This document shows positions 28,076-37,020 of a DNA stretch of 64,000 bases, in pieces. The notes below the pieces were generated by a model. That model was not told the DNA's origin, ran no database searches, and worked only from the letters and a program-made list of their open reading frames with translations. This DNA comes from Humibacillus xanthopallidus (lineage in GTDB: Bacteria; Actinomycetota; Actinomycetes; Actinomycetales; Dermatophilaceae): assembly GCF_006716675.1 (NCBI RefSeq), contig NZ_VFPM01000001.1, positions 868,001 through 932,000 on the forward strand, written 5' to 3'. The translations under genes were made by a program, and so were the position numbers. Within the stretch, counting starts at the first letter, position 1. Each line of letters begins with the position of its first letter.

Positions 28076-29347
28076 GTGATCTCACCGTCCCGAGCGGCCC
28101 GAGCGGCCCGAGCGGCCTGCGCGGTCCGCGCGGCCCGACCGGCTCGCCGGCAGCGCCGCGCACCGGTCGCGGTCCTCGCCGCGGCGTGCGTCGTCGGTGC
28201 AGCGCTCGGCGCCTGCACGAGCAACGGCTCCGACAGCCCCTCGGGCCCGACAGGCACTGCCGGCTCTGCGCCGGCGGGAGCTCCGACGTCCGGCGCCGGT
28301 GGCGGCTCCTCCGCCTCGGGTGTCACGGTGACGGGAGCCCCCGCCGAGCTCTCCGCCCTCGTGACGAGGCTGTATGCCGGGAGCGACCTCGGCGGGTCGG
28401 CCTCGCGCAGCGCGGCCGCCGCCCTCAAGACCCGCACGGCCGGTCCGGCGACCGTGGCGGCCACGGCGTCGGTGGGTTCCTGGATGGGAACCCCCGTCGC
28501 CGTCGTCACGGCCGCTGACGACGTCACCCTCGCCGTCGGCCCCACGTGGCGCGTCGTCGGCGGCTGGTGGCCCTCCCTCGGGGTGTCGCAGCCCAGCCTC
28601 GGCGCCGGCGGCCCCCGCTGGGTGCTCGCGATCGGCTCCGACGCCCGCAAGGGCCAACCCCTCGAGCGCACGCGCGCCGACGTGCTCCAGGTCGTCGGAG
28701 TCGACGGGCGCGGCGGGGGCGGGGTCATGGGCCTGGCTCGCGACCTCTGGGTGCCGCTCAGCACCGGCGGCAAGGGCAAGATCAACGCGGCCATGGTCTT
28801 CGGCGGGCCGCAGGCACAGGTCGCGACCGTCAAGGCGGTGACGGGCCTCCCGCTCGAGGGCTACGTCGTGCTCGGGTTCTCCGGCTTCAAGAAGATCGTC
28901 GACGACCAGGGCGGCCTGCCGATCGTCATCCCGAAGACGGTCGTCGCCTCACACGCGAAGAACCTCGTCATCAAGGCGGGGCCCCAGACGCTGTCCGGCG
29001 CCGAGGCCCTGGCCTACGCCCGCGAGCGCAAGACCCTGCCCGACGGCGACTTCGGTCGGTCGCGGCACCAGGGCGAGGTCATCCTCGCCGCCGCGGTCAA
29101 GGCCAAGCTGGCGGGACCTGCCGCGATCCCCAGCGCGCTCACGAGCTTCAGCGAGGTGGGCCGGAGCAACCTGTCCGCCGAGCAGATCCTCACCTTCACC
29201 GCGGGGCTGCACACCCTGAGCCCGTTGCAGGTCGGACGCGGGGTGGCCAAGGGCTCGTTCGGCACCGCCGCGGGCCAGTCGATCGTCGTGCTCGGTGCCG
29301 AGTCACGGGCGCTCTTCGCATCCTTCCGAGACGGGAACCTCCCATGA
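28076..29347 (+). CDS. LytR-CpsA-Psr (LCP) family lipoprotein
   Basis: 423 residues from a GTG. An Arg-rich N-region, hydrophobic AVLAAACVVGAAL and lipobox LGAC (C47) mark a lipoprotein. After a Ser/Gly/Pro linker comes an LCP domain: WVLAIGSDARKGQPLERTRADVLQVVGVD (about 182-210), GLARDLWVPL, KINAAMVFGGPQAQVATVKAVTGLPLEGYVVLGFSGFKKIVDDQGGLPI and LSGAEALAYARERKTLPDGDFGRSRHQGEVI. LCP enzymes join glycopolymers to peptidoglycan. The catalytic Arg/Asp set is present. Lipid anchoring is less usual than the single TM helix common in this family. Its TGA overlaps the ATG of the next gene. Confidence 0.87.
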   Translation: MISPSRAARAARAACAVRAARPARRQRRAPVAVLAAACVVGAALGACTSNGSDSPSGPTGTAGSAPAGAPTSGAGGGSSASGVTVTGAPAELSALVTRLYAGSDLGGSASRSAAAALKTRTAGPATVAATASVGSWMGTPVAVVTAADDVTLAVGPTWRVVGGWWPSLGVSQPSLGAGGPRWVLAIGSDARKGQPLERTRADVLQVVGVDGRGGGGVMGLARDLWVPLSTGGKGKINAAMVFGGPQAQVATVKAVTGLPLEGYVVLGFSGFKKIVDDQGGLPIVIPKTVVASHAKNLVIKAGPQTLSGAEALAYARERKTLPDGDFGRSRHQGEVILAAAVKAKLAGPAAIPSALTSFSEVGRSNLSAEQILTFTAGLHTLSPLQVGRGVAKGSFGTAAGQSIVVLGAESRALFASFRDGNLP

Positions 29348-29889
29348 CCGCCGACGCCTCCGTCGACCCCGACGACCCGGACGCGCTGCGCCGGCGCACG
29401 GTCATCCGGCGGGCCCGCACGGCCGACGTGCGCGGCATACGGGACCTCGTGGCGCCCTTGGCAGCACGTCGAGTGCTCGTCAGCAAGGAGGCGGTGACCT
29501 ACTTCGAGAGCCTCCAGGAGTTCCGGGTGGCCGAGCTCGACGGGCGCATCGTCGGCTGCGGGGCGCTGCACGTCATGTGGGAGGACCTCGCCGAGATCCG
29601 CACCCTCGCCGTCGCCGACGACATGCTGGGGACCGGGCTCGGCGGCCGGCTGCTCGAGGAGCTCGTCGACGACGCCCGCCAGATCGGCGTCGAGCGGCTC
29701 TTCTGCCTCACCTTCGAGGTCGGCTTCTTCGCCCGTCACGGCTTCACGGAGATCGAGGGGCAGGCGGTGTCGGCGGAGGTCTACGCCGAGCTGCTGCGCT
29801 CCTACGACGAGGGCGTCGCCGAGTTCCTCGACCTCGAACGGGTCAAGCCCAACACCCTCGGCAACCACCGGATGCTGCGCACCCTCTGA
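29344..29889 (+). CDS. ArgA-like amino-acid N-acetyltransferase (GNAT)
   Basis: 181 residues resembling the short actinobacterial N-acetylglutamate synthase (Rv2747 type): VIRRARTADVRGIRDLVAPLA, VSKEAVTYFESLQEFRVAELDGRIVGCGALHVMWEDLAEIRTLAVADDMLGTGLGGRLLEEL, LFCLTFEVGFFARHGFTEIEG. The IRTLAV...GTGLGGRLL stretch is the acetyl-CoA loop. It would make N-acetylglutamate, the first intermediate of arginine synthesis. It overlaps the LCP stop by 4 bp (ATGA), so it is translationally coupled to an unrelated envelope gene. Confidence 0.85.
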   Translation: MTADASVDPDDPDALRRRTVIRRARTADVRGIRDLVAPLAARRVLVSKEAVTYFESLQEFRVAELDGRIVGCGALHVMWEDLAEIRTLAVADDMLGTGLGGRLLEELVDDARQIGVERLFCLTFEVGFFARHGFTEIEGQAVSAEVYAELLRSYDEGVAEFLDLERVKPNTLGNHRMLRTL

Positions 29890-29895
29890 GCCCGA

Positions 29896-29913
29896 CTGGC
29901 TTGCTGGAGCCAG
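29896..29913. terminator. Short hairpin between convergent genes
   Basis: CTGGCT and AGCCAG with a 6-nt loop, 7 nt after the ArgA-like stop and before the LysR stop. The stem is short and has no T-run. Confidence 0.35.
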
Positions 29914-29979
29914 CCCCACACCCCGGGGTCAGCCGTATGCCGTGTGCCTCCCTCCGCGATGTGCGCCGGGCCGGCGCGG

Positions 29980-30882
29980 TCAGCGGGGCTGTTCCGCCAG
30001 GCGGGCGGCGAGGTGGGCGAGCAGCGCGTCGACCGCCGGCGCACGGTCACCGAGCCGCGCGATGACGCTGAGATCCCAGACGGGCCGGCGGGCGAGGGGC
30101 ACCACGGCAACCCCGGTCGCGCCGAACGCCGTCTGCTCGGGCACGAGGGCGACACCGAGACCCGCCACGACGTAGGCCGGCACCGTCGACAGGTCCGGGA
30201 CCTCGATCGTCACCCGGCGGCGCAGGCCTGACTCGCGCAGCCAGTCGTCGACGGCCTTGCGGGTGCCGAAGCCGACGGGCATCTCGATGAAGTCCTCGTC
30301 GAGCAGGTCCTCGACGAGGACCACCCTCCCCCGCGCGTGGGCGTGCTCGGGTGGCAGCACGGCGACGAACGGCTGGCGGCGCAGCAGCTGGGCGTGCACG
30401 CCGACAAGATCGCCCAGCGCGAGTCCGCAGAACGCGACGTCGACCCGCGAGCGCCGCACGTCGTCGACGAGGCCGGTGGAGCCGCGGGGCGACGTGCGCA
30501 TCGACAGGTCGACGGCCGGGTGTTCGCGATGGAAGTCCCCGAGCACTTCCGGCAGTCCGAGCGACTCGAGGTTGGTCAGCATGCCGATGCGGATCGTGCC
30601 CTGCACCCTGCCGCCGGCCCGCGCCCCGAGGTGCCGCATCTGCGTCACGGCCTCGACGGCCGCTCGTGCCTGCGGGAGCAGCGCGCGACCCGCCGCCGAG
30701 AGTGCGACGTGCCGCGTCGACCGGACGAAGAGGGGCGCACCGACCTCGCGCTCGAGCGAGCTGATGCCCGCCGAGACCGTCGACTGCACCGCCTGCACGC
30801 GGGTGGCCGCGCGGGTGAAGCTCAGCTCCTCGGCGACGGCGACGAAGAACTCGAGATGCCGGGTGTCCACGGTCACCATCAT
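29980..30882 (-). CDS. LysR-family transcriptional regulator
   Basis: 300 residues. N-terminal winged helix: RHLEFFVAVAEELSFTRAATRVQAVQSTVSAGISSLEREVGAPLFVRSTRHVALSAAGRALLPQA (about 8-72), the classic LysR signature. The remainder is the two-lobed effector domain (IRIGMLTNLESLGLPEVLGDFHREHP, PAYVVAGLGVALVPEQ). It is divergent to the MFS transporter with 75 bp between, so it most likely controls that transporter. The inducer is unknown. Confidence 0.92.
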   Translation of the reverse strand: MMVTVDTRHLEFFVAVAEELSFTRAATRVQAVQSTVSAGISSLEREVGAPLFVRSTRHVALSAAGRALLPQARAAVEAVTQMRHLGARAGGRVQGTIRIGMLTNLESLGLPEVLGDFHREHPAVDLSMRTSPRGSTGLVDDVRRSRVDVAFCGLALGDLVGVHAQLLRRQPFVAVLPPEHAHARGRVVLVEDLLDEDFIEMPVGFGTRKAVDDWLRESGLRRRVTIEVPDLSTVPAYVVAGLGVALVPEQTAFGATGVAVVPLARRPVWDLSVIARLGDRAPAVDALLAHLAARLAEQPR

Positions 30883-30957
30883 TCACCAGAAGGATCGATG
30901 AATCTGCCTGATAATGTTCGTTGGACACGATCAATGGTGCCAGCGCACCCTTGAACC

Positions 30958-32223
30958 ATGTCAACGACCACCTTCCCCACGGCCCCCGCCGCACCACGAG
31001 CACGGCACTCCGACGCCACCCGAGCTCGGCATCGGCGCGGTTTCTGGGTCCTCGTCGGCGCCTTCACCGTGCTCATGGCGTTCACGACGCTGCCGACGCC
31101 GCTCTATCCGCTCTACCAGCAGCTCGACGGCTTCCCGACCGTCGTCATCACGCTGATCTTCGCCGCCTACGGCCTCGGCGTCATGGCCGGGCTCTACCTC
31201 GCGGGCCACGTCAGCGACTACCTCGGCCGCCGCCGGGTGCTGCTCGCCGCCACCGCGGTCGAGGTCGTCAGCGCCGTGATGTTCGTGCTGCTCCACGACA
31301 CCGGCAGCCTGCTGATCGCCCGCTTCCTCTGCGGCCTCGGCATCGGGGCCGTCACGGCCACGGCGACCGCCCACCTCGCGGAGCTGCACGCGATCGGCCG
31401 CCCCGACGCGGACGGCCGGTTCGCCGCGATCGTGGCCGGCGCGGTCAACACCGGCGGCCTCGCCCTGGGCCCGCTCGTCGCAGGCCTGCTCACGCAGTGG
31501 CTCCCCCACCCGCTCACGCTGCCGTATGCCGTGTGGATCCTCCTGCTCGTCGCCGCCTTCGCCGCCCTCCTTCTCCTCGTGCCCGAGACCGTCGACCGCC
31601 AGGGCCCCACCCCGGCTTACCGCCCGCAACGCGTCGGCGTGGAGCCGGCCGTGCGGCCGCACTTCTCGGCCGCGGCGGTCGCTGCGGCAGCAGCCTTCTC
31701 GGTGCTCGGCGTCTTCACCTCCCTGACGGCGAGCTTCGTGGGAGGCACGCTGGGGCTGCACTCGCGGCTGCTGACCGGTGCGCTCGTCTTCGGGGTGATC
31801 GGGGCTTCCGCCCTGTCGCAGGTCGTGCTGGGCACGCGCGATGTCGCCGACCGGCTCCGCGTGGGAATGTGGGCGATGTCCGTGGGCCTCGGGCTCGTCG
31901 CGGTCGGCGCGTGGTCGGCGTCGCTGCCGGTCTTCGCCCTCTCCGGTGTCGTGGCAGGGGCCGGCGTCGGGCTCGTCTTCAACGTCGCCATCACGACGGC
32001 CGCCGCCATCTCCTCCGCCGAGCACCGCGGCGAGACCCTCGCCGGCATGTTCCTCGCGGCGTATGCCGGCATCACCGTGCCGGTCGTCGCGGCCGGCGTC
32101 GCGCTGACCTGGTTCGCGGCGCCGGTCGTGCTCGTCGTCTTCGCGGGGACGGTCCTCCTGGCCGTGCTGACCTCGACGACGCGCCTCCGTCGCCTCCTCG
32201 CCAAGGACCCACACACCGCCTGA
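30958..32223 (+). CDS. Major facilitator superfamily transporter, probable drug or metabolite exporter
   Basis: 421 residues, about 12 predicted membrane helices. The loop 2-3 signature appears as GLYLAGHVSDYLGRRRVLLAA (about 79-99), and TPLYPLYQQLDGFPTVVITLIFAAYGLGVMAGLY marks the first two helices. The central loop carries DRQGPTPAYRPQR. The family cannot be narrowed to one substrate, but LysR-paired MFS proteins of this size are commonly exporters. No good ribosome site precedes the ATG, so weak translation or a leaderless mRNA is possible. Confidence 0.88.
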   Translation: MSTTTFPTAPAAPRARHSDATRARHRRGFWVLVGAFTVLMAFTTLPTPLYPLYQQLDGFPTVVITLIFAAYGLGVMAGLYLAGHVSDYLGRRRVLLAATAVEVVSAVMFVLLHDTGSLLIARFLCGLGIGAVTATATAHLAELHAIGRPDADGRFAAIVAGAVNTGGLALGPLVAGLLTQWLPHPLTLPYAVWILLLVAAFAALLLLVPETVDRQGPTPAYRPQRVGVEPAVRPHFSAAAVAAAAAFSVLGVFTSLTASFVGGTLGLHSRLLTGALVFGVIGASALSQVVLGTRDVADRLRVGMWAMSVGLGLVAVGAWSASLPVFALSGVVAGAGVGLVFNVAITTAAAISSAEHRGETLAGMFLAAYAGITVPVVAAGVALTWFAAPVVLVVFAGTVLLAVLTSTTRLRRLLAKDPHTA

Positions 32224-32274
32224 CCCACGAGCCACGACCCCACGACCCCACGCGACCCCACCGCCCACACCACC

Positions 32275-32320
32275 TCGAGTGGCGACGCGGCCACTCGACC
32301 GCGGTGGGCGGCATACCGCC
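32275..32320. terminator. Two hairpins between convergent MFS and ABC genes
   Basis: TCGAGTGGC/GCCACTCGA with a GACGCG loop (32275-32298) and GGCGG-CATA-CCGCC (32307-32320). The second loop is an octamer copy (CGGCATAC). They lie between the two stop codons and could end both transcripts. Confidence 0.6.
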
Positions 32321-32328
32321 TCGGGTGG

Positions 32329-33261
32329 TCAGCCGCGGCCGGAGGCGGCGTAGATGCGGCGGACGACGTCTTCGATGTCGGGCTCCTCGATGGTGAGGTC
32401 GCGCACGCCGTGTCGCGCCGACACGTGGGCCAGCACCGCCGCGGCGGTCGTCGCCTCGGCGTCGAAGGCGAGCCGCTGGCGCAGGCCGCCGGACTCGCTC
32501 TCGACGAGGGTGGTGTTGGGCACGCCGGTGAGGTCGAGGCTCGGCTCCGCCAGATCGATGACGAGCATGCGCTGCGCCCCGACCGTCGCGGCGAGCCCGG
32601 GCAGGGTGCCGTCGAAGGCGAGCCGCCCGTGGTCGACGACGAGAACCCGATCGCAGAGCCGCTCGATGTCGCCCATGTCGTGCGTCGTCAGCAGCAGTGT
32701 CGTGCCCCGCTCGCGACGCTCCGCGACGAGGAACTCGCGCAGGCGCTGCTTCGAGAGCACGTCGAGGCCGATCGTCGGCTCGTCGAGAATGAGCAGCTCG
32801 GGCGTGTGCAGGAGGGCGGCCGCGATCTCGGCTCGCATCCGCTGACCGAGCGACAGCGAGCGCACGGGTGTGCCGAGCTGCGGGCCCATCTCGAGCTGCT
32901 CGACGAGACGGTCGGTGCGGGCGGCGGCGGCCGCCGGATCGAGACGGTGGATGGCAGCCAGGATGCCGAACGACTCGCGCAGTGGCAGGTCCCACCAGAG
33001 CTGGGAGCGCTGGCCGAAGACGACGCCCACGCGGCGCGCCACCCCGATGCGGTCACGCATCGGGTCGATGCCGCAGGTGCGCACGGTCCCCGAGGTCGGC
33101 TTGAGGATGCCGGTCAGCATCTTGATCGTCGTCGACTTCCCGGCGCCGTTCGCGCCGATGTAGCCGACGGCCTCGCCCGGCTCGACCGCGAGCGTCAGGT
33201 GGTCGACGGCTCGGGTCCGCTTGAAGTCGCGGACGAGGTCGCGGGTCTCGATGATGCTCAT
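32329..33261 (-). CDS. ABC-2 exporter ATP-binding protein (COG4586 type)
   Basis: 310 residues. Walker A GANGAGKST (about 38-46), Q-loop VVFGQRSQLWWDLPLRESF, signature LSLGQRMRAEIAAALL, Walker B LLILDEPTIGLD and switch His in TTHDMGDIERLCDRV. The QRSQLWWDLP stretch is typical of the COG4586 subfamily that works with COG4587 and COG3694 permeases, which follow upstream in the same operon. Members are linked to antibiotic or viologen export; the substrate here is unknown. AAGGAGCCGG lies before the ATG. It overlaps the permease by 4 bp. Confidence 0.92.
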   Translation of the reverse strand: MSIIETRDLVRDFKRTRAVDHLTLAVEPGEAVGYIGANGAGKSTTIKMLTGILKPTSGTVRTCGIDPMRDRIGVARRVGVVFGQRSQLWWDLPLRESFGILAAIHRLDPAAAAARTDRLVEQLEMGPQLGTPVRSLSLGQRMRAEIAAALLHTPELLILDEPTIGLDVLSKQRLREFLVAERRERGTTLLLTTHDMGDIERLCDRVLVVDHGRLAFDGTLPGLAATVGAQRMLVIDLAEPSLDLTGVPNTTLVESESGGLRQRLAFDAEATTAAAVLAHVSARHGVRDLTIEEPDIEDVVRRIYAASGRG

Positions 33262-34082
33262 CCACCGGCTCCTTGGTAGTGACGGGTCCCGGATCTCCAG
33301 CACAGGCCCGCGAGGGCCCAGGCGAGGGCCGCGGCGAGCGGCGTGCACCACGCCAGCCACGTCGGGGCGAGGGGGTCTCCCGGTAGGTCGAGGATGGCGA
33401 CGGCCGGGAGGTAGGCGACGAAGGCGGTCGGGATGACGAAGGTCCAGAAGATGCGCAGCGGGTCGGGGAAGATCTGCTGGCTCTGCTGGGCGGCATACTG
33501 CCCGCCGTAGGTGAAGGCGTTGGTGAACTCGGCACCGTCGACGAGGAAGAACTGCAGGCCTCCGGCGGTGGTGAACAGGGCGGAGAAGATCGCCGTGCCG
33601 CTGACGATCGTCAGGAGGATGAGGGCCACCGTGGCCGTCGACCAGCTGATGTCCGCGGTCGTGAGGGCGACGATGAGGGCCACGAGCGCGACGGACAGTC
33701 GTCCGACCCTCCGGAGCGACAGGTCGCTCGTCATGAGCTGGGCGAGCAGCGGCAACGGACGCACGTAGAACGCGTCGACCTGACCCGCCCGGATGTAGCG
33801 CGGCAGCTGGTCGAGGTGCCCGACGAACATGTCGGCCAGCGAGAAGGCGAGATTCGACAGGGCGAAGACGAGCAGGGCCGCCGTGAAGTCGAGGCCGCCC
33901 AGGACGTCGACGTTGTGGAAGATCACCCACACCTCCGCGAACTCCGCGAGGCCGACTCCTACGGTCCCCAGGATGTCCGTGACGAACGAGGTTCGGTACT
34001 GCATCTGCGCATGCGCTCGAGAGGCGAGCAGCACCCGGTAGGGGCGCAGCCGGACGGCGAGGTCGAGACGGCGGTCAGCCAC
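33258..34082 (-). CDS. ABC-2 family permease (COG3694 type)
   Basis: 274 residues, about six membrane helices. AEVWVIFHNVDVLGGLDFTAALLVFALSNLAFSLADMFVGHLDQLPRYIRAGQVDAFYVRPLPLLAQL is the family-typical segment (amphipathic FYVRP motif). The GTG at 34082 is chosen because GGAGGTGCAGG lies just before it; it overlaps the previous permease by 8 bp. It pairs with the other permease as a heterodimeric channel for the ATPase. Confidence 0.87.
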   Translation of the reverse strand: MADRRLDLAVRLRPYRVLLASRAHAQMQYRTSFVTDILGTVGVGLAEFAEVWVIFHNVDVLGGLDFTAALLVFALSNLAFSLADMFVGHLDQLPRYIRAGQVDAFYVRPLPLLAQLMTSDLSLRRVGRLSVALVALIVALTTADISWSTATVALILLTIVSGTAIFSALFTTAGGLQFFLVDGAEFTNAFTYGGQYAAQQSQQIFPDPLRIFWTFVIPTAFVAYLPAVAILDLPGDPLAPTWLAWCTPLAAALAWALAGLCWRSGTRHYQGAGG

Positions 34083-34869
34083 CCTGCACCTCCAGACGAC
34101 GCCGGCCGGCTCGCAGCACGACCTGCCCGAGGGCGAGCAGGGCCGTGACCCAGAAGAGCTGGATCGCCAGAGACGTCGCGATCCCGGCACCGACGACACG
34201 ACCGGCCAGGATGTCGATCGGCTGCTGGAGCATCGAGGGGAACGGCGACCAGGTGGCGACGGTGCGCAGCCAGTCGGGGAACCACGGCACTGGGAGGTAG
34301 AGGCCGCAGAGCAACCCGCCCGTGATCATCCACAACAGGGTGATGCCGCGGATCTCGACGAGCCAGAAGGCGAGCAGGTTGATGACGAAGTTGCCGGCGA
34401 AGGCGACGATGACGGCGAGCAGGACCGACACGGCGCCTGCGGCCCAGCTGAGGCCCGAGGGCGGCCAGGCGATGTCGAAGAGGAGGGCACCGAGCAGGAT
34501 CGCGGGGATGCCGCGGCCGATGAGGTTGATGCCCGCTCGTCCGAGATCGCCTGCGAGATAAGCGAGCTGCGGGTCGAGGGGCCGGAGGAAGTCGATCGCG
34601 ATGTCGCCGGTGCGCACGCGGTCCTTGACCTCGGCGAAGCCCCAGAGGTTGACCGTGCCGAGCAGGGCCTGGCCCCACCAGACGAAGGCCACCGCCATCG
34701 ATGCGTCGTAGCCGCCGATCGAGGCGCCGGCCGAGGCGAGTGCGGCCAGCAGGATGTAGGCACGGATGATCCCGAAGACGGAGTTCGTCGTCATGCCCGC
34801 GAGGAGCGCCAGCCGGTACGTCGAGTGCCGCCGGAAGCCCGCCCGGACGAGGAGCCAGAAGGTCTTCAC
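34075..34869 (-). CDS. ABC-2 family permease (COG4587 type)
   Basis: 264 residues, about six membrane helices: YRLALLAGMTTNSVFGIIRAYILLAAL, VWWGQALLGTVNLWGFAEVKDRVRTGDIAIDFLRPLDPQLAYL, then GLLCGLYLPVPWFPDWLRTVATWSPFPSMLQQPIDILAGR. GDIAIDFLRPLD is a hallmark of the family. The likely start is the GTG at 34869, 77 bp from the divergent gluconokinase gene; the ribosome site is weak. First gene of a three-gene transporter operon. Confidence 0.87.
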   Translation of the reverse strand: MKTFWLLVRAGFRRHSTYRLALLAGMTTNSVFGIIRAYILLAALASAGASIGGYDASMAVAFVWWGQALLGTVNLWGFAEVKDRVRTGDIAIDFLRPLDPQLAYLAGDLGRAGINLIGRGIPAILLGALLFDIAWPPSGLSWAAGAVSVLLAVIVAFAGNFVINLLAFWLVEIRGITLLWMITGGLLCGLYLPVPWFPDWLRTVATWSPFPSMLQQPIDILAGRVVGAGIATSLAIQLFWVTALLALGQVVLRAGRRRLEVQGG

Positions 34870-34946
34870 GGGACACGGGCGGGGGCAGGCACAAGGGGCC
34901 ACGCTACTCACGGATGCCGTCCCGATCAACGAGGTAGTTTCAGGGC

Positions 34947-35486
34947 ATGCCGGACAGCCCCCCTCCAGTGCCCTCACCGCCCGACATCGTCGTCGTCATG
35001 GGGGTCAGCGGCAGCGGCAAGACGACGATCGCGACCGGGATCGCGGCGGCGACAGGGTGGGAGTTTGCCGAGGGCGACGACTTCCATCCCGCGGCCAACG
35101 TCGAGAAGATGCGGGGCGGCATCCCGCTGACCGACGACGACCGCTGGCCCTGGCTGGAGACGATCGGCGCGTGGATCAGCGCCAAGGAGGCGGCGGGCGA
35201 GTCGGCCGTCGTGACCTGCTCGGCACTGCGCCGGGCCTACCGCGACGTGCTGCGCCGAGGTCGACCGCACGTGCGCTTCCTCCACGTCCAAGCGCCCGGG
35301 GCGGTCATCGCCGACCGCGTGGAGCACCGGGCGGGGCACTACATGCCGCCCTCGCTCCTGCCGAGCCAGCTCGCGACGCTCGAGCCGCTCGGCCCGGACG
35401 AGCCCGGCGTCACCGTCACCGCCGAAGGCGCTGCCGACGCGGTCCTCGCCCGCTGCCTTCTCGCCCTCGGACTCCAGGAGGTCTGA
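34947..35486 (+). CDS. Gluconokinase, GntK type
   Basis: 179 residues. Phosphorylates gluconate to 6-phosphogluconate for the pentose phosphate route. P-loop VVVMGVSGSGKTTIATGIA (about 15-33, GVSGSGKT), the family-specific GDDFHPAANVEKMRGGIPLTDDDRWPWLETIGAWI and VVTCSALRRAYRDVLR are all present. It is followed at 3 bp by the PPOX gene, a likely co-transcript. No gluconate transporter is nearby. Confidence 0.93.
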   Translation: MPDSPPPVPSPPDIVVVMGVSGSGKTTIATGIAAATGWEFAEGDDFHPAANVEKMRGGIPLTDDDRWPWLETIGAWISAKEAAGESAVVTCSALRRAYRDVLRRGRPHVRFLHVQAPGAVIADRVEHRAGHYMPPSLLPSQLATLEPLGPDEPGVTVTAEGAADAVLARCLLALGLQEV

Positions 35487-35489
35487 CCG

Positions 35490-35879
35490 ATGTCCTTCGC
35501 TCCCCGGGACCTCACCCCAGCGGCCCTCGACTTCCTCACCGTTCGCCACCTGGCGACGCTGACGACGCTGCGCCCCGACGGCACGCCGCATGTCACCCCC
35601 GTGGGCTTCACGTGGGACCCCGAGACCGCGACGGCGCGCGTCATCACGAGCCGCGGGAGCCGCAAGACCCGCAACGCTGCGGCCGGCGGACCGGCCGCAC
35701 TGTGCCAGGTCGACGGTCGGTGGTGGCTCTCGCTCGAGGGCACGACCCGCGTGCTCGATGACCCCGAGTCCGTCACGGACGCCGAGCGCCGGTATGCCGC
35801 CCGCTACCGCGAGCCCCGCCCCAACCCCGAGCGCGTCGTCATCGCGATCGCGGTCACGAGCATCCTCGGCAACCTCTGA
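35490..35879 (+). CDS. PPOX-class F420-dependent oxidoreductase
   Basis: 129 residues of the split-barrel flavin/F420-binding fold: LDFLTVRHLATLTTLRPDGTPHVTPVGFTWDPETATARVITSRGSRKTRNAAAGG, then VDGRWWLSLEGTTRV. The pattern fits the actinobacterial PPOX F420 family rather than true PdxH. It could reduce quinones or other substrates with F420H2. It sits 3 bp after the gluconokinase gene and before the repeat array. Confidence 0.87.
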   Translation: MSFAPRDLTPAALDFLTVRHLATLTTLRPDGTPHVTPVGFTWDPETATARVITSRGSRKTRNAAAGGPAALCQVDGRWWLSLEGTTRVLDDPESVTDAERRYAARYREPRPNPERVVIAIAVTSILGNL

Positions 35880-35906
35880 CCGTCGCTGCCCGGCCGGCGC
35901 GGGGTG

Positions 35907-36094
35907 TCGGGAAGTGGGCACTTGACTCGGGGTGTGCGTCGGGAAGTGGGCACTCGACTCGGGGTGAGCGTCGGGAAGTGGGCACTCGACTCGGGGTGAG
36001 CGTCGGGAAGTGGGCACTCGACTCGGGGTGAGCGTCGGGAAGTGGGCACTCGACTCGAGGTGAGCGTCGAGGAATGGGCACTCGACTCGGGGTC
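35907..36094. repeat. Six-copy tandem array of a 32-bp repeat (family A core)
   Basis: GTCGGGAAGTGGGCACTCGA plus CTCGGGGTGAGC recurs every 32 bp with starts near 35907, 35939, 35971, 36003, 36035 and 36067. Middle copies are identical; the outer ones have a few substitutions. The core GGAAGTGGGCACTCGAC is the reverse complement of the family A arm. It fills the gap between the PPOX gene (+) and the mutY stop (-). Confidence 0.9.
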
Positions 36095-36100
36095 GGCGGG

Positions 36101-36994
36101 TCAGGCCGGGAGGCGGAAGCGACCTCGGGCGAGCGGCTCGATGAGTCCGTCGGCGACGAGGGAGTCGAGGCAGCGCATCACCTGGTCCGGGTCGTCACCG
36201 GCGTCGACGAGCGTCGCGAGCGGCACCGAGGCGTGCGCCTCACGCAGCCGCCGCAGGATCTCGCCGCGCACCTGGCGGTCTGTGCCGTGCCAGGCCTGCC
36301 CGCGACGGGGCGGCCCGTCGTAGGCCGGCCGGCCGTCGAGATTCCAGGCACAGAGGTCGGCGACCGGGCACTGCTCGCACCGTGGCCCCCGCGCCACGCA
36401 GACGAGAGCGCCGAGCTCCATGACGGCGACGTTCCACGTGTTGGCGCGGTCGCGCTCGGCCGGCATCGCCTCGCGGGCGAGGTCGGACTCGGCCCGGTTG
36501 AGGGTGACGTGCGGGAGTGCCTTGCCCTCGAGGGTGCGGGCCAGGACCCTGCGCACGTTCGTGTCGATGACGACCTCGGGGTTGCCGAAGGCGAAGCACG
36601 ACACGGCCGCGGCCGTGTAGGCGCCGACCCCGGGCAGGGCGAGCAGCGCCTCGTGGTCGCGGGGGACCTCGCCGTCGTGCCGCTCGACCATCGCGGTGGC
36701 CGCCTCGTGCAGCCGGAGGGCTCGGCGGGGATAGCCGAGACGTCCCCAGGCACGCACCGCGTCACCGGGCGCGGCGCCCGCGAGGTCGGCCGGGGTCGGC
36801 CACCGGGCCATCCACTCGCGCCAGATCGGCTCGACCCTGGACAGCGGCGTCTGCTGCGACATGACCTCGGACAGGAAGACGCCCCACGGGGTCGCGTCGG
36901 GTGCCCGCCACGGCAGCTCCTTGCGGCCGGCCTCGGCGTACCAGCCGTTGACGCGCTCGTGGAGCAGCGACAGCGGGAGCTCGCGGGACGGCAT
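36101..36994 (-). CDS. mutY: A/G-specific adenine glycosylase MutY
   Basis: 297 residues. Removes A mispaired with 8-oxoG. HhH-GPD features: PWRAPDATPWGVFLSEVMSQQTPLSRV (catalytic Glu in SEVMSQQT), LPGVGAYTAAAVSCFAFGNPEVVIDTNVRRVLAR (HhH and catalytic Asp) and the iron-sulfur cluster cysteines in CVARGPRCEQCPVADLC. The C-terminal NUDIX-like 8-oxoG domain of E. coli MutY is absent or very reduced, as in several actinobacterial forms. Confidence 0.94.
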   Translation of the reverse strand: MPSRELPLSLLHERVNGWYAEAGRKELPWRAPDATPWGVFLSEVMSQQTPLSRVEPIWREWMARWPTPADLAGAAPGDAVRAWGRLGYPRRALRLHEAATAMVERHDGEVPRDHEALLALPGVGAYTAAAVSCFAFGNPEVVIDTNVRRVLARTLEGKALPHVTLNRAESDLAREAMPAERDRANTWNVAVMELGALVCVARGPRCEQCPVADLCAWNLDGRPAYDGPPRRGQAWHGTDRQVRGEILRRLREAHASVPLATLVDAGDDPDQVMRCLDSLVADGLIEPLARGRFRLPA

Positions 36995-37020
36995 ACGGCA
37001 GGGGACGGCTGCGGGGCCGG

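Noticed and set aside
35907..36094. CRISPR array
   Set aside because: The 32-bp units are directly adjacent with no spacers and there are no cas genes nearby; it is a plain tandem repeat.
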